From: Ochrobactrum quorumnocens
Lineage (GTDB): Bacteria; Pseudomonadota; Alphaproteobacteria; Rhizobiales; Rhizobiaceae
Assembly (NCBI RefSeq): GCF_002278035.1
Contig: NZ_CP022603.1
Span: 124,001 to 188,000 of the forward strand
DNA length: 64,000 bases
Direction: 5' to 3'
Made by a program: the position numbers and the translations under genes. The notes beneath the pieces are model-generated. The model had not been told where the DNA came from. It saw nothing but the letters and a program-made list of their open reading frames with translations, and ran no database searches. Below are positions 29,846-38,317 of the stretch, in pieces. Each line of letters begins with the position of its first letter. Position 1 is the stretch's first letter.

Positions 29846-30766
29846 ATGGACCTGACACAGGCAATTCTTCTCACCATTGCAACCGCGGCAACCCCCCTAT
29901 TGATCGCAGCAATTGGTGAACTTGTCGTCGAGCGCGCTGGTGTGCTGAATCTTGGCGTCGAAGGCATGATGCTGATGGGTGCGGTTTCGGGCTTTGCCGC
30001 CGCACAATACACAGGCTCGGCCTGGCTTGGCATGTTGGCTGCTATCTTTGTAGGCAGTCTCTTTTCAGGCATTTTTGCTTTTCTGACGCTGACTCTTGTA
30101 ACCAATCAGGTTGCGACCGGTCTGGCGTTGACCATTCTTGGGATTGGCGCTTCAGCAATGCTTGGCGAAAGCTTTGTCGGTATGCCGGGTGTGCGGCTTA
30201 ATGCAATCAGCATTCCATATCTTAGCGATATTCCTTATGTCGGCCGTTTCCTGTTCGGGCAGGACCCGATCTTTTATATCTCCATTCTGCTGGTTGTTGG
30301 GGTGACGTGGTTTCTGTTCCGCACGCGTGCGGGTCTGCAATTGCGTGCCATTGGTGACAGTCATGGCTCGGCCCATTCGCTCGGCGTGCATGTGGTACGC
30401 ACCCGTTATCTTGCTGTGTTGTTTGGTGGTGCTTGCGCTGGGCTTGCCGGGGCGCAGCTTTCGCTCGTTTATGTGCCGCAATGGGTTGAGAACATGTCGG
30501 CAGGACGCGGCTGGATAGCGCTCGCGCTTGTTGTGTTCGCCTCATGGCGTCCGTGGCGCGTGCTGATCGGCGCTTATTTGTTTGGTGCAGTCACAATTGG
30601 CCAGTTGCACGCGCAAGCGCTTGGTTTCGGCCTGCCATCGCAGTTTTTGTCGGCCTTGCCTTATATCGCGACCATCGTGGTTCTGGTTATCATCTCACGC
30701 AACAGGCGTTTGACGATGATGAACACGCCTGCATCGCTCGGCAAGTCTTTCGTGCCAGACAGGTAA
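29846..30766 (+). CDS. BMP-type nucleoside ABC transporter, permease 2
   Basis: 306 aa with about eight to nine hydrophobic segments. It has the YufQ-like elements [23 protein letters not shown] at the N-terminus, [14 protein letters not shown], and [17 protein letters not shown] near the C-terminus. It starts three bases after the first permease stops. The two permeases should form the heterodimeric channel served by the ATPase upstream and the receptor downstream. Confidence 0.92.
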   Translation: MDLTQAILLTIATAATPLLIAAIGELVVERAGVLNLGVEGMMLMGAVSGFAAAQYTGSAWLGMLAAIFVGSLFSGIFAFLTLTLVTNQVATGLALTILGIGASAMLGESFVGMPGVRLNAISIPYLSDIPYVGRFLFGQDPIFYISILLVVGVTWFLFRTRAGLQLRAIGDSHGSAHSLGVHVVRTRYLAVLFGGACAGLAGAQLSLVYVPQWVENMSAGRGWIALALVVFASWRPWRVLIGAYLFGAVTIGQLHAQALGFGLPSQFLSALPYIATIVVLVIISRNRRLTMMNTPASLGKSFVPDR

Positions 30767-30838
30767 CAGTTTTGAACGGCAGTCCGGCTCCCACGGGGTG
30801 CTGTTATATTTTGAGGGTGAAAAAGGAGCGCAGGGAAC

Positions 30839-31906
30839 ATGAAAAAGACGATGTTGGCAATCGCCACCGCGGCCAGCTTTATGCTTGGTGGGGCGGCACA
30901 TGCAGAAGACAAGCTGAAGATCGGCTTCATCTATATCGGGCCTCCAGGTGATTTCGGCTGGACATACCAGCACGACGTTGCCCGTAAGGAGATGATCGAA
31001 GCTCTCGGTGACAAGGTCGAGACGACTTTCCTCGAAAACGTGCCCGAAGGCGCGGATGCTGAACGCTCGATTGAGCGTCTGGCGCGTGCAGGCAATAAGT
31101 TGATCTTCACAACCTCTTTCGGTTACATGGACCCGACACTCAAAGTGGCGGCCAAGTTCCCGGATGTGAAGTTTGAGCACGCAACCGGCTACAAGACTGC
31201 AGACAACATGTCGGCATACAATGCGCGCTTCTATGAAGGACGCTATGTACAGGGCCAGATTGCTGCCAAGCTGTCGACCAAGGGCGTTGCAGGCTACATC
31301 GCGTCGGTCCCTGTGCCGGAAGTCGTACAGGGCATCAATGCATTCATGCTCGGCGCACAGTCGGTCAATCCAGACTTCAAGGTCAAGGTCATCTGGGTCA
31401 ATTCCTGGTTTGATCCGGGCAAGGAAGCGGATGCTGCTAAAGCTCTCGTCGATCAGGGTGTAGACATTCTCACCCAGCATACGGATTCGACCGCACCGAT
31501 CCAGGTTGCGCATGAGCGCGGCATCAAGGCATTCGGTCAGGCTTCGGACATGATTAAGTTCGGTCCTGAAACCCAGCTTACGGCAATCGTTGATGATTGG
31601 GGCCCATACTATATCGACCGTGCCAAGGCAGTTCTTGACGGTTCGTGGAAGACTCAGAACATCTGGTGGGGCATGAAGGAAGGCCTCGTGAAGATGGCGC
31701 CTTACACCAACATGCCTGATGACGTTAAGAAAATGGCTGAAGAAACTGAAGCCAAGATCAAGTCGGGTGAACTTAAGCCGTTCACTGGCCCGATCAAGAA
31801 GCAGGACGGCTCCGAGTGGCTCAAGGAAGGCGAACAGGCTGACGACAAGACCTTGCTCGGTCTGAACTTCTACGTTGCTGGCGTTGACGACAAGCTGCCG
31901 CAATAA
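30839..31906 (+). CDS. BMP family ABC transporter substrate-binding protein
   Basis: 355 aa with a signal peptide of about 22 residues (MLGGAAHA|ED). The receptor follows the PnrA/BMP pattern: KIGFIYIGPPGDFGWTYQHD, FTTSFGYMDPTLKVA, and WWGMKEGLVKMAPY near the end. It has no lipobox cysteine, so it is a soluble periplasmic receptor as usual in Gram-negatives. A 72-base gap with GGAG before the start separates it from permease 2, and it ends at a strong terminator, so it is the last gene of the operon. Confidence 0.93.
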   Translation: MKKTMLAIATAASFMLGGAAHAEDKLKIGFIYIGPPGDFGWTYQHDVARKEMIEALGDKVETTFLENVPEGADAERSIERLARAGNKLIFTTSFGYMDPTLKVAAKFPDVKFEHATGYKTADNMSAYNARFYEGRYVQGQIAAKLSTKGVAGYIASVPVPEVVQGINAFMLGAQSVNPDFKVKVIWVNSWFDPGKEADAAKALVDQGVDILTQHTDSTAPIQVAHERGIKAFGQASDMIKFGPETQLTAIVDDWGPYYIDRAKAVLDGSWKTQNIWWGMKEGLVKMAPYTNMPDDVKKMAEETEAKIKSGELKPFTGPIKKQDGSEWLKEGEQADDKTLLGLNFYVAGVDDKLPQ

Positions 31907-31930
31907 GCTGTGACGCATTTAAACAAAGAA

Positions 31931-31960
31931 AAGGGCGCTTCAAGCGCCCTTTTTTGTTTT
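31931..31960 (+). terminator. rho-independent terminator of the BMP operon
   Basis: AAGGGCGCTT / AAGCGCCCTT hairpin followed by a long T-rich run. Confidence 0.92.
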
Positions 31961-32006
31961 TTTGAACGCAGTGCGATCCCCGTTTTACTCCAATAGGACT
32001 TGTGCC

Positions 32007-32471
32007 CTAAAGCGACAATTTCATACCTTCATGACTGTCAACGAAGCCGAGCGACTTGTAGAAACGTATAGCATCGGAACGAGATTTATCGGTCGTAAGT
32101 TGTACCAGACCGCAGTCGTGTTCGCGACATTGTTCAATTGCCCATTCAATCATTTGCCTACCGATGCCGCCGCCACGTGTGTCACTGGCGATGCGCACAT
32201 TTTCGATTTGCCCGCGCCACATGCCTTTGCGCGATAGCCCCGGGATGAAGCTGAGCTGTAAGCAGCCGATTATTTTTCCACCATGCTCGACGACGACGAG
32301 TAATTGGTTGGGGTCGCCATCTATGGCTTTAAACGCATCCGTGTAGCATCGGTTCAGCGGACTGCTGTTGTCCTCGCGAGTGGCCCCCAGAGCGTCATCC
32401 GCAAGCATGGCTACAATTGCCGTAAGATCAGCGTCAATGGCTTTGCGAATGGATATGGTGGAATCGATCAT
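32007..32471 (-). CDS. GNAT family N-acetyltransferase
   Basis: 154 aa from ATG 32471 (MIDSTISIRKA), where the fold begins; the open frame extends 23 codons upstream without family features. The acetyl-CoA-binding loop appears as DTRGGGIGRQMIEWAIEQ near residue 95, followed by LVQLTTDKSR and a FYKSLGF ending. The substrate is unknown. Convergent with the BMP operon and downstream of bfr, separated by a terminator. Confidence 0.85.
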   Translation of the reverse strand: MIDSTISIRKAIDADLTAIVAMLADDALGATREDNSSPLNRCYTDAFKAIDGDPNQLLVVVEHGGKIIGCLQLSFIPGLSRKGMWRGQIENVRIASDTRGGGIGRQMIEWAIEQCREHDCGLVQLTTDKSRSDAIRFYKSLGFVDSHEGMKLSL

Positions 32472-32550
32472 TGGAAATTTCCACAGGCTTGGATTCTGAA
32501 AAAACAAACTTATGCGTTCGCATACCGTTACGAAGGCCAAAACAAATAAA

Positions 32551-32573
32551 AAGCCGGAGCAAAGCCCCGGCTT
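32551..32573 (-). terminator. terminator of bfd-bfr
   Basis: On the minus strand, AAGCCGGGGC / GCTCCGGCTT form a stem (one mismatch) followed by TTTTATTTG, 21 bases after the bfr stop. Confidence 0.88.
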
Positions 32574-32593
32574 AAAGTTTCGCTCAACCGAAC

Positions 32594-33079
32594 TTATTCG
32601 GCTGCGTCGGCAGGTGCTGCGTTGAGCATGCCGTAACGTTCTTCGCCAATCTTGGCGAGCAGATCGAGCTGGGTTTCGAGGAAGTCAATGTGACCTTCTT
32701 CATCTGCCAGAAGCTCGTCAAAAAGCTGCTTGGAAACATAGTCACCGAGTTCATCGCAGATTTCGCGGGACTTCTTGTAGGATGCGCGAGCGTCGTATTC
32801 GCCCTTAAGATCGCATTCCAAAACTTCCTTGACGTTCTGACCGATGCGCAGTGGCGCAACCTGCTGCAGGTTCGGATGGCCTTCAAGGAAGATGATCCGG
32901 TCGATCAGCTTGTCCGCATGCTGCATTTCTTCGATGGATTCTTCACGTTCTTTCTTAGCAAGACGCGTGAAACCCCAGTCGTTGAGCAGACGATAGTGCA
33001 ACCAGTACTGGTTTACTGCGCCAAGTTCGAGAAACAGTGCCTCGTTAAGCCGCTCGATGACCTTTGGTTCGCCTTTCAT
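32594..33079 (-). CDS. bfr: bacterioferritin
   Basis: 161 aa from ATG 33079 ([11 protein letters not shown]), the standard start. The ferroxidase ligands fall at expected places (Glu18, Glu51, His54) with the haem-ligand Met52 in [18 protein letters not shown] supplies the later Glu/His pair. It stores iron in a 24-subunit shell. The first 35 bases overlap the end of bfd in another frame, so the two are coupled. Confidence 0.96.
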   Translation of the reverse strand: MKGEPKVIERLNEALFLELGAVNQYWLHYRLLNDWGFTRLAKKEREESIEEMQHADKLIDRIIFLEGHPNLQQVAPLRIGQNVKEVLECDLKGEYDARASYKKSREICDELGDYVSKQLFDELLADEEGHIDFLETQLDLLAKIGEERYGMLNAAPADAAE

Positions 33080-33356
33080 TCCATGAACTCCCGAATTTGT
33101 CTCGTAGAGAACGCACACGATCCATGAACAGGACCACGTTTTCGTCCATTTGGTTGTGACGAAGATGGTATTCTTCGGTCACCCTTATGATCGTTTCTAC
33201 GACGTTTGGGAAGCAGCCACAGCAGCGACCGCTCTTGGACATGGCGTTATAGACGGTACCAGGAACAATTAATCGCCAGCAGTCTTCATCGAGAAGCTGT
33301 GTGACGACGATCTCAATATCTTTTTCGGTAATAACGTTACAGCTGCAGACTAGCAT
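33045..33356 (-). CDS. bfd: bacterioferritin-associated ferredoxin
   Basis: 103 aa. It has a [2Fe-2S] binding pattern with Cys4, Cys6 and the CCGC cluster (Cys45, Cys46, Cys48), in the BFD-like [2Fe-2S] fold. Bfd reduces the Bfr core to release iron. It is longer than the 64-aa E. coli protein: about 40 extra C-terminal residues run in another frame across the bfr start. It is the first gene of the bfd-bfr unit; an Irr-type palindrome lies about 310 bases upstream. Confidence 0.9.
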   Translation of the reverse strand: MLVCSCNVITEKDIEIVVTQLLDEDCWRLIVPGTVYNAMSKSGRCCGCFPNVVETIIRVTEEYHLRHNQMDENVVLFMDRVRSLRDKFGSSWNERRTKGHRAA

Positions 33357-33664
33357 GAAAAGTAAACTCCAGCATCTGCAATGCGCTGTGATTGTATAAA
33401 GTTCACAATGCGGAGTGACACACCTTGTTCGTTGCTATTTTCATCGTTAAAAATATAGCGTGTCGCATCCATTTTTACTTCAGTATTGGCAAAATTCCGT
33501 GTTGAACCGAACAAAGGTTCCTCCAATCGCAGGGGTTAAAGGCCCGAACATCAAAGGTAGACTTAGGCAAGTCTTTAAAACCCACCAATTTAAGTCAGGT
33601 TATGGCGGGGGAGGAGTGGTTCTGTCAAATTTTATGTTTTTGAAACGTTCTAAAAATCAACAAC

Positions 33665-33679
33665 TTAGAATTATTCTAA
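33665..33679. promoter_or_regulatory. ICE motif (candidate Irr binding site) upstream of bfd-bfr
   Basis: TTAGAATTATTCTAA is a perfect palindrome with the TTTAGAA-N3-TTCTAAA layout of Irr boxes in Rhizobiales. It lies in the 453-base gap (33357-33809) between bfd and bhuQ, in which no gene was found. Irr is known to repress iron-storage genes when iron is low, so bfd-bfr is the likely target, although the distance (about 310 bases) implies a long leader or an unseen transcript. Confidence 0.65.
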
Positions 33680-33809
33680 ATATGAGTTAAGCACCCATCT
33701 TTAAACGTTAATTAGACTTTTACATGGGTAAAACAGGGCGGTTATTGCCCTGCTTCAAACTTATGCGCTATTTCGCCGCACGATGTGGAAAACATCACGT
33801 GAGAGTGGT

Positions 33810-34124
33810 TCAAACGCCTTCAACGGCCTCGAATCCCTCGAACTGTGGTGGCCCCGCATAGAGCGGCTTATTGTTGCCTGCGTTGCGGTGAGCATTGCGG
33901 AATTGTTCGGACTTTGTCCAGAAGACGAAATCATCACGTGTGCGCCAGACAGTGTGGGAAGAATAGAGCGTATAGCCTTCTTCTTCATTGGTCGCGCCAC
34001 GCAGCAGATTGAAGCTTTCAAAGCCCGGAAGCTCGGAGAGCTGGGAATCGCGGTTTCTCCAAACGGTCTCGAAATCGGCTTCATTGCCGACGAGAACCTT
34101 AAAGCGATTCATTGCGATGAACAT
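33810..34124 (-). CDS. bhuQ: haem-degrading monooxygenase of the IsdG/HmuQ family (BhuQ)
   Basis: 104 aa (ATG 34124; ATG 34112 at MNRF is an alternative). It has the ABM ferredoxin-like fold: MNRFKVLVGNEADFETVW, the Asn/Trp pair typical of this haem oxygenase type, PGFESFNLLRG, SSHTVWRTRDDF with the His/Trp region, and FRNAHRNAG. It opens haem in the cytoplasm to free iron and matches the rhizobial HmuQ and Brucella BhuQ pattern. It follows bhuA in the same direction 223 bases away; a 7-bp dyad lies just upstream. Confidence 0.85.
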   Translation of the reverse strand: MFIAMNRFKVLVGNEADFETVWRNRDSQLSELPGFESFNLLRGATNEEEGYTLYSSHTVWRTRDDFVFWTKSEQFRNAHRNAGNNKPLYAGPPQFEGFEAVEGV

Positions 34125-34169
34125 TGCTGATCCTTTTCTTTACAAAGATGGACTGGCTAAAAAATTTTA

Positions 34170-34193
34170 CAGAACAATTGCACAGATGTTCTG
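34170..34193. promoter_or_regulatory. inverted repeat upstream of bhuQ
   Basis: CAGAACA (34170-34176) and TGTTCTG (34187-34193) are complementary, 46-69 bases before the bhuQ start, in an AT-rich promoter-like stretch. Possible operator; the regulator is unknown. Confidence 0.35.
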
Positions 34194-34212
34194 CCTTGTC
34201 CTGTTGGTTTTC

Positions 34213-34245
34213 CGGCGAGTGCGGTGGTAGGGCCCGCACTCGCCG
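34213..34245 (-). terminator. GC-rich hairpin between bhuA and bhuQ
   Basis: CGGCGAGTGCGG / CCGCACTCGCCG is a perfect 12-bp stem with a 9-nt loop. There is no T-tract on either side, so it may be a stabilising or rho-linked structure rather than a classic terminator. Confidence 0.5.
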
Positions 34246-34320
34246 CGCCGCATCTTGGGATATGAAGGCCACAGCCGCGGTCAGAGATGGGTGGACTTCG
34301 TAGACACGACGATCAGTGTT

Positions 34321-34340
34321 CGGGAGGTCGTAACCTCCCG
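34321..34340 (-). terminator. hairpin directly after bhuA
   Basis: CGGGAGGT / ACCTCCCG with a 4-nt loop sits seven bases after the bhuA stop on the minus strand. Likely the bhuA transcript end, though the U-run is missing. Confidence 0.55.
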
Positions 34341-34347
34341 AAAAGTG

Positions 34348-36543
34348 TTAGAACTTCTGCGTTAGCGATACTTTGAAGTATCGGCCTGCTTCTGAGTAAC
34401 GCTCAGTCACGTTAGCTAAGCTGTTGACGTTCATAGCGTTGTAATAGGTCTTGTCGAATACGTTGTAGACGCCAGCCTGGAGACGTGTGCCGTTCAGTTG
34501 CTTTGGCTCCCACCAACCCGTCAAATTGACGAGACCATAGCCTGGCAAACGACGTGTTTGTGTCCCGGTTTGGGTTGAAATGGTCTGATTGACGTAGGCT
34601 GCTGCGACAACGCTGGTGTCAACGCCCCAGGTTTCAGTATTGTAGCCTACACCGAACACACCCTTGAAGGGCTGTGATGATGCCAATGGAATATTGTCAT
34701 CCAGGTTCATAGCCTTCGCATAAGCCAACGTACCATGCACGTTGAAGCCGTTTACGAAGTTATGGTGCGCTTTTACTTCAATACCGGCAATCCGTGCCTT
34801 GTCGAGGTTACGATACTCGGTCAGACCCAATGGGAATTGGGCTGTACGGGTGGTCACGGTATCTATGAAATCACTGTAGCGGTTCACGAATGCCGTGATC
34901 TTGCCGCCCGAATTCTGATCGCCAAAGTTTGCGCCGACATCAATGCCGTAACCCTTTTCAGGGTTAAGGTTAGGATTGCCGATCGTGCCATAACCGGCAG
35001 ACAGGTAGGTGACATAAAGCTGATCAACTTCCGGGGCTTTATAAGTCGTGGATATCTGCGCAAATAGCTCAAGATTTGATGTGGCTTGCCACGAGAAGCG
35101 AAGCTTTGGCGAAATACGGCTGTCTGAATTGTTGGCATATCCGCTAATTGAATCTGGTTCATACTTGAACCAGTCAAACCGTACGCCCGGAGTGATTGCG
35201 AAAGGCGTATCACCGATTTCGATCCGGTCTTCAGCAAACAGGCCCAGACGATAGGAATCCACATCTGGTGTGTCCGCCTGATTGATATGCAGGAATGGGC
35301 AGACGCGCTGCAAATCAGAAGGCGTAGCAGTGCCACGGATACAAGCGTCATCGCCGGTCATAGATTGCGTGTTCTTTCCGATACTGAAGTCACCGCCAAT
35401 AGTCAGCGAGTGAGACAATGTACCGGTATCAAACCCGAGGTTTGCATAACCGCTGGTGCCGTAACGCTCATCCTCTAGTTTATAGCTACGGCTGTAAGGT
35501 CCAGCTACCGACCCGCGACGTACTGTATCTGTCTCATAAGAGCGCGTCATCCGCTGCCAGTAGACAGTTGCCCAGGCATTGTTTACGAGGCCGTCATTCT
35601 GGCTTTCATAACGATAATCCAGCGATACGCGATCACGATCGTTCTTGCGACCTTGGTTATAGTTCCGATTGTCGTAGGTCGTCCCAGCATCAGAATTCAA
35701 ATTGGTATCAGAGTCATAACGATTGCGTTCAGCCGTTATGCCGATGGTGTGCCCACCTTCGAGCTCCTGGCGCAGCTTGAACATGAGATTGCTGCGATCA
35801 TAATCTTTCGGATCGGCCTCGGTGCGTGCTGCACCATATCCACCGATGTCTCCAGTGCCCTGAATTTCATGGCCGCGCTTGTACGAGCCTTGAAACAGAA
35901 CAGACGTGTTCTGAATTTTTTGTGCAACAGCACCAGAACTGATGAAAGCTCTGTCCGAGCCATCATAGGTCAGCTTGACGAGACCGCCAAATGCCTTACC
36001 GGGAGCGAGCAGATCTTCAGGTTCCAATGTCTTAAGCGCAACTGCGCCACCCATAGCCCCTGAACCAAGGCGGCTGGCATCCGCGCCATATAAGACGTCA
36101 AATGCGGAGAGAGCGGAAATGTCATATGCATCGCTTCCGCCGCCATTTACATCAGTGCGGACCGCCGCATCTAGATAAGGAATTGGAATGCCGTCAATGG
36201 TCGTCAGTACGCGATCATCCTGAAGGCCACGAATATTTACGCTGCCAGTTGTCGTGTTTACAGCAAGACCTGGCTCTAGCGTGTTGCTCAAATCGTTGAC
36301 AGAATCGATGTCTTTTTTGCGGATTTCGTCAGCAGTTGTGACGTTTGCCAAAGGTGTATCCGAAACCGATCCCTTTGTTCCGCGTGTATTCTTGATAGTA
36401 ATAGGTTTCAGCTCGACGCCGTTGCTTTCAGTCGCTGCAGTTTGTTCCTGCGCGTATGCACTCGACGCCATTGCCAGAATTACGACTGCGAGACTGGTGC
36501 TCGCCAAGAATGACCGCTTCTGTTCCCCATTTATTGCCCGCAT
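34348..36543 (-). CDS. bhuA: TonB-dependent haem receptor BhuA
   Basis: 731 aa. A signal peptide of about 31 residues (ending SSAYA|QE) precedes a plug domain (VTTADEIRKKDIDSVNDLSN, VNIRGLQDDRVLTTIDGIPIP) and a 22-strand barrel ending in YFKVSLTQKF. The haem-receptor motif NPNL is present (GNPNLNPEKG), and the FRAP box appears as YKAP. There is no histidine between the two boxes, unlike HemR/HmuR. It carries haem across the outer membrane and is divergent from hmuPSTUV; the shared upstream region holds a 7-bp dyad and an IRO-type site. Confidence 0.92.
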   Translation of the reverse strand: MRAINGEQKRSFLASTSLAVVILAMASSAYAQEQTAATESNGVELKPITIKNTRGTKGSVSDTPLANVTTADEIRKKDIDSVNDLSNTLEPGLAVNTTTGSVNIRGLQDDRVLTTIDGIPIPYLDAAVRTDVNGGGSDAYDISALSAFDVLYGADASRLGSGAMGGAVALKTLEPEDLLAPGKAFGGLVKLTYDGSDRAFISSGAVAQKIQNTSVLFQGSYKRGHEIQGTGDIGGYGAARTEADPKDYDRSNLMFKLRQELEGGHTIGITAERNRYDSDTNLNSDAGTTYDNRNYNQGRKNDRDRVSLDYRYESQNDGLVNNAWATVYWQRMTRSYETDTVRRGSVAGPYSRSYKLEDERYGTSGYANLGFDTGTLSHSLTIGGDFSIGKNTQSMTGDDACIRGTATPSDLQRVCPFLHINQADTPDVDSYRLGLFAEDRIEIGDTPFAITPGVRFDWFKYEPDSISGYANNSDSRISPKLRFSWQATSNLELFAQISTTYKAPEVDQLYVTYLSAGYGTIGNPNLNPEKGYGIDVGANFGDQNSGGKITAFVNRYSDFIDTVTTRTAQFPLGLTEYRNLDKARIAGIEVKAHHNFVNGFNVHGTLAYAKAMNLDDNIPLASSQPFKGVFGVGYNTETWGVDTSVVAAAYVNQTISTQTGTQTRRLPGYGLVNLTGWWEPKQLNGTRLQAGVYNVFDKTYYNAMNVNSLANVTERYSEAGRYFKVSLTQKF

Positions 36544-36698
36544 TGCCTAGTATCTCCTGAAGGACAAAGCAAAATTCTCACGCCCCGCCGGAGGTGAGAA
36601 AGTTAAATTTCTCAATAGGTTACATCCTCCCCATCCCGAGGGGAGTGACAGCGCTGGCTGGAAGGAGAAACCTTCGGGCTTGCTCTGGAAAAACAAGA

Positions 36699-36719
36699 AT
36701 TAAACTTGACTCGTTTAAT
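36699..36719. promoter_or_regulatory. dyad in the bhuA-hmuP intergenic region
   Basis: ATTAAAC-N7-GTTTAAT is a perfect 7-bp-arm inverted repeat about 156 bases before bhuA and 108 before hmuP. It is a candidate operator for Irr/HmuP-type control of bhuA; it does not match the ICE consensus. Confidence 0.45.
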
Positions 36720-36744
36720 CCAGTAAGGCAGTGATTATTAAACA

Positions 36745-36759
36745 TGACTTTAGATGTCA
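36745..36759. promoter_or_regulatory. IRO-like site (candidate RirA box) before hmuP
   Basis: TGACTTTAGATGTCA fits the TGA-N9-TCA pattern of RirA-regulated promoters in rhizobia. It is 68 bases upstream of the hmuP start. rirA itself lies at the end of the same gene cluster. Confidence 0.5.
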
Positions 36760-36826
36760 ACTAATGATTTGGTCGACATTCGGTCAGTTAACAAGACGGC
36801 TCCATAACTGGCGCAGAGGCAGAAAA

Positions 36827-37087
36827 ATGAACAGGCGTATTCACATCGACATGCAGGTGCGGTTGCCGCGGGAACGCGTCTCCAGCCGCATGCCCGAAAT
36901 CCAGTCCCGCCTTGCAGCGGACGGACAAATAAAAGCGCGCACTTCTGAATCTCCGCTAGAGCCGCAGCTCCAGACTTATGGCAGCCGTGAACTCTTCAAC
37001 GGTTCCCGCGAAGTGGCGATAGAGCATGGCGGCTCTCTCTATCGTTTGAAGATCACCCGTCAAGGCAAGCTCATCCTGAACAAATAG
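36827..37087 (+). CDS. hmuP: haem uptake regulator HmuP (HemP family)
   Basis: 86 aa from ATG 36827, preceded by GAGGCAG; the frame is open 32 codons upstream but that part crosses the promoter sites. The HemP core is at the C-terminus: YGSRELFNGSREVAIEHGG, then YRLKITRQGKLILNK. In Bradyrhizobium and Sinorhizobium HmuP is a co-activator needed for transcription of the haem receptor gene; here the receptor gene bhuA is divergent from it. It leads the hmuPSTUV unit, 11 bases before hmuS. Confidence 0.88.
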   Translation: MNRRIHIDMQVRLPRERVSSRMPEIQSRLAADGQIKARTSESPLEPQLQTYGSRELFNGSREVAIEHGGSLYRLKITRQGKLILNK

Positions 37088-37098
37088 GCAAACAACAG

Positions 37099-38175
37099 AT
37101 GACGACCCAGACCAAGCCCTCCCCAGAGCAGATACTCAAGGCACGGGCAGATAACCCGAAAATGCGCGAGCGTGATTTCGCTCAAAGTCTCGGGGTAGCA
37201 GAGGCCGACTTCATTGCGGCTTACACCGGTGCAGAAGCTGAAAGCTCGATCTCAGCGCGCCGCATCCGTGCAGATGTGGAAACCTTGCTCAAACATGCGC
37301 CTTCGCTTGGCGAAGTCATGGCGCTGACGCGCAATGAAAGCGCCGTGCATGAAAAGATTGGCCCTTTTGAAAAGACGATATGGGGGCCGCATGCGTCCCT
37401 TACGCTTGGTAAGGAAATCGATCTCCGTATTTTCCCAAAACATTGGGTCCATGGTTTTGCTGTAGCAAAGCTTGATGGTGAACATATTCGCCGCAGCTTG
37501 CAGTTCTTTGATGCTTCAGGCGAAGCCGTTCACAAAATTCATCTTCGTCCGGCGTCCAATCTGGAAGCCTATGAGCAGCTCGTTTCGGAATTGCTGCTTG
37601 ACGATCAGAGCCCTGCGATCGAAACGAAGCCTACTGCTGCAAAGCCAGAAAAAGCTGACGTTTCTGCGATCGACGCCGATGCATTCCGTGAACGCTGGGG
37701 CTCTCTGACTGATGTTCACCAGTTTGTCGGTCTCTTGAAAGACTTTGGTGTTGATCGTCATCAGGCCGTACATCTTGCCGGACAGGACTTTGCCTGGCGC
37801 GTTGATCTCTCTGCAGTTGAAGCCATGATGAACCACGCCGTTCAGGAACAGATTCCAATTATGTGCTTTGTCGGCAGCCGTGGCTGCATTCAGATCCACA
37901 CTGGCAAAATCGCAGAAATCAAGATGATGGGTCCGTGGCTCAATGTGCTTGATCCAACGTTTCACTTACACCTGCGCGCCGACCACATTGCTGATGCTTG
38001 GGTCGTCCGCAAGCCCACGAAAGACGGTCATGTCACTTCGCTCGAAGCTTATGACGCCAATGGTGAACTGATCATTCAGTTCTTCGGTGAGCGTCATGAA
38101 GGTGAAGTTGAACTTGCTGACTGGCGCATGATTGCCGAAAATCTCCCGCGTCTGCCGCAGTCGACCGCTGCTTAA
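37099..38175 (+). CDS. hmuS: cytoplasmic haem-binding/degrading protein HmuS (BhuS)
   Basis: 358 aa with the internal duplication of HemS/HmuS proteins: EKIGPFEKTIWGPHASLTLGKEIDLRIFPKHW in the first half corresponds to GCIQIHTGKIAEIK plus NVLDPTFHLHLRAD in the second. NPKMRERDFAQSLGV near residue 19 is characteristic. It accepts haem inside the cell after ABC import. It follows hmuP by 11 bases. A long perfect hairpin separates it from hmuT and could reduce read-through to the transporter genes. Confidence 0.93.
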   Translation: MTTQTKPSPEQILKARADNPKMRERDFAQSLGVAEADFIAAYTGAEAESSISARRIRADVETLLKHAPSLGEVMALTRNESAVHEKIGPFEKTIWGPHASLTLGKEIDLRIFPKHWVHGFAVAKLDGEHIRRSLQFFDASGEAVHKIHLRPASNLEAYEQLVSELLLDDQSPAIETKPTAAKPEKADVSAIDADAFRERWGSLTDVHQFVGLLKDFGVDRHQAVHLAGQDFAWRVDLSAVEAMMNHAVQEQIPIMCFVGSRGCIQIHTGKIAEIKMMGPWLNVLDPTFHLHLRADHIADAWVVRKPTKDGHVTSLEAYDANGELIIQFFGERHEGEVELADWRMIAENLPRLPQSTAA

Positions 38176-38200
38176 AAGGCAGCCAAGCCTTTGTTTTAAA

Positions 38201-38237
38201 GTGCAGTCCGGAAGTGTCTCTCACTTCCGGACTGCAC
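38201..38237. terminator. long perfect hairpin between hmuS and hmuT
   Basis: GTGCAGTCCGGAAGTG (38201-38216) pairs fully with 38222-38237: a 16-bp stem and 5-nt loop. The T-tract comes only after 14 bases (AGTTTTT), so it may act as a partial terminator or an mRNA-processing/stability structure that sets the hmuS:hmuT ratio. Confidence 0.65.
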
Positions 38238-38317
38238 CTCGAACCATAGTTTTTACGCATGACTTTGGCGGATCCTCGGTTCCTAATTTTCCGCGATGTG
38301 CTTTAGGGAAACAGAAC

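Noticed and set aside
30695..31918. 407-aa open frame on the minus strand
   Set aside because: Antisense to the BMP receptor gene, with no family features.
33460..33690. 76-aa open frame between bfd and bhuQ
   Set aside because: It reads through the ICE palindrome and has no ribosome-binding site or protein-like composition.
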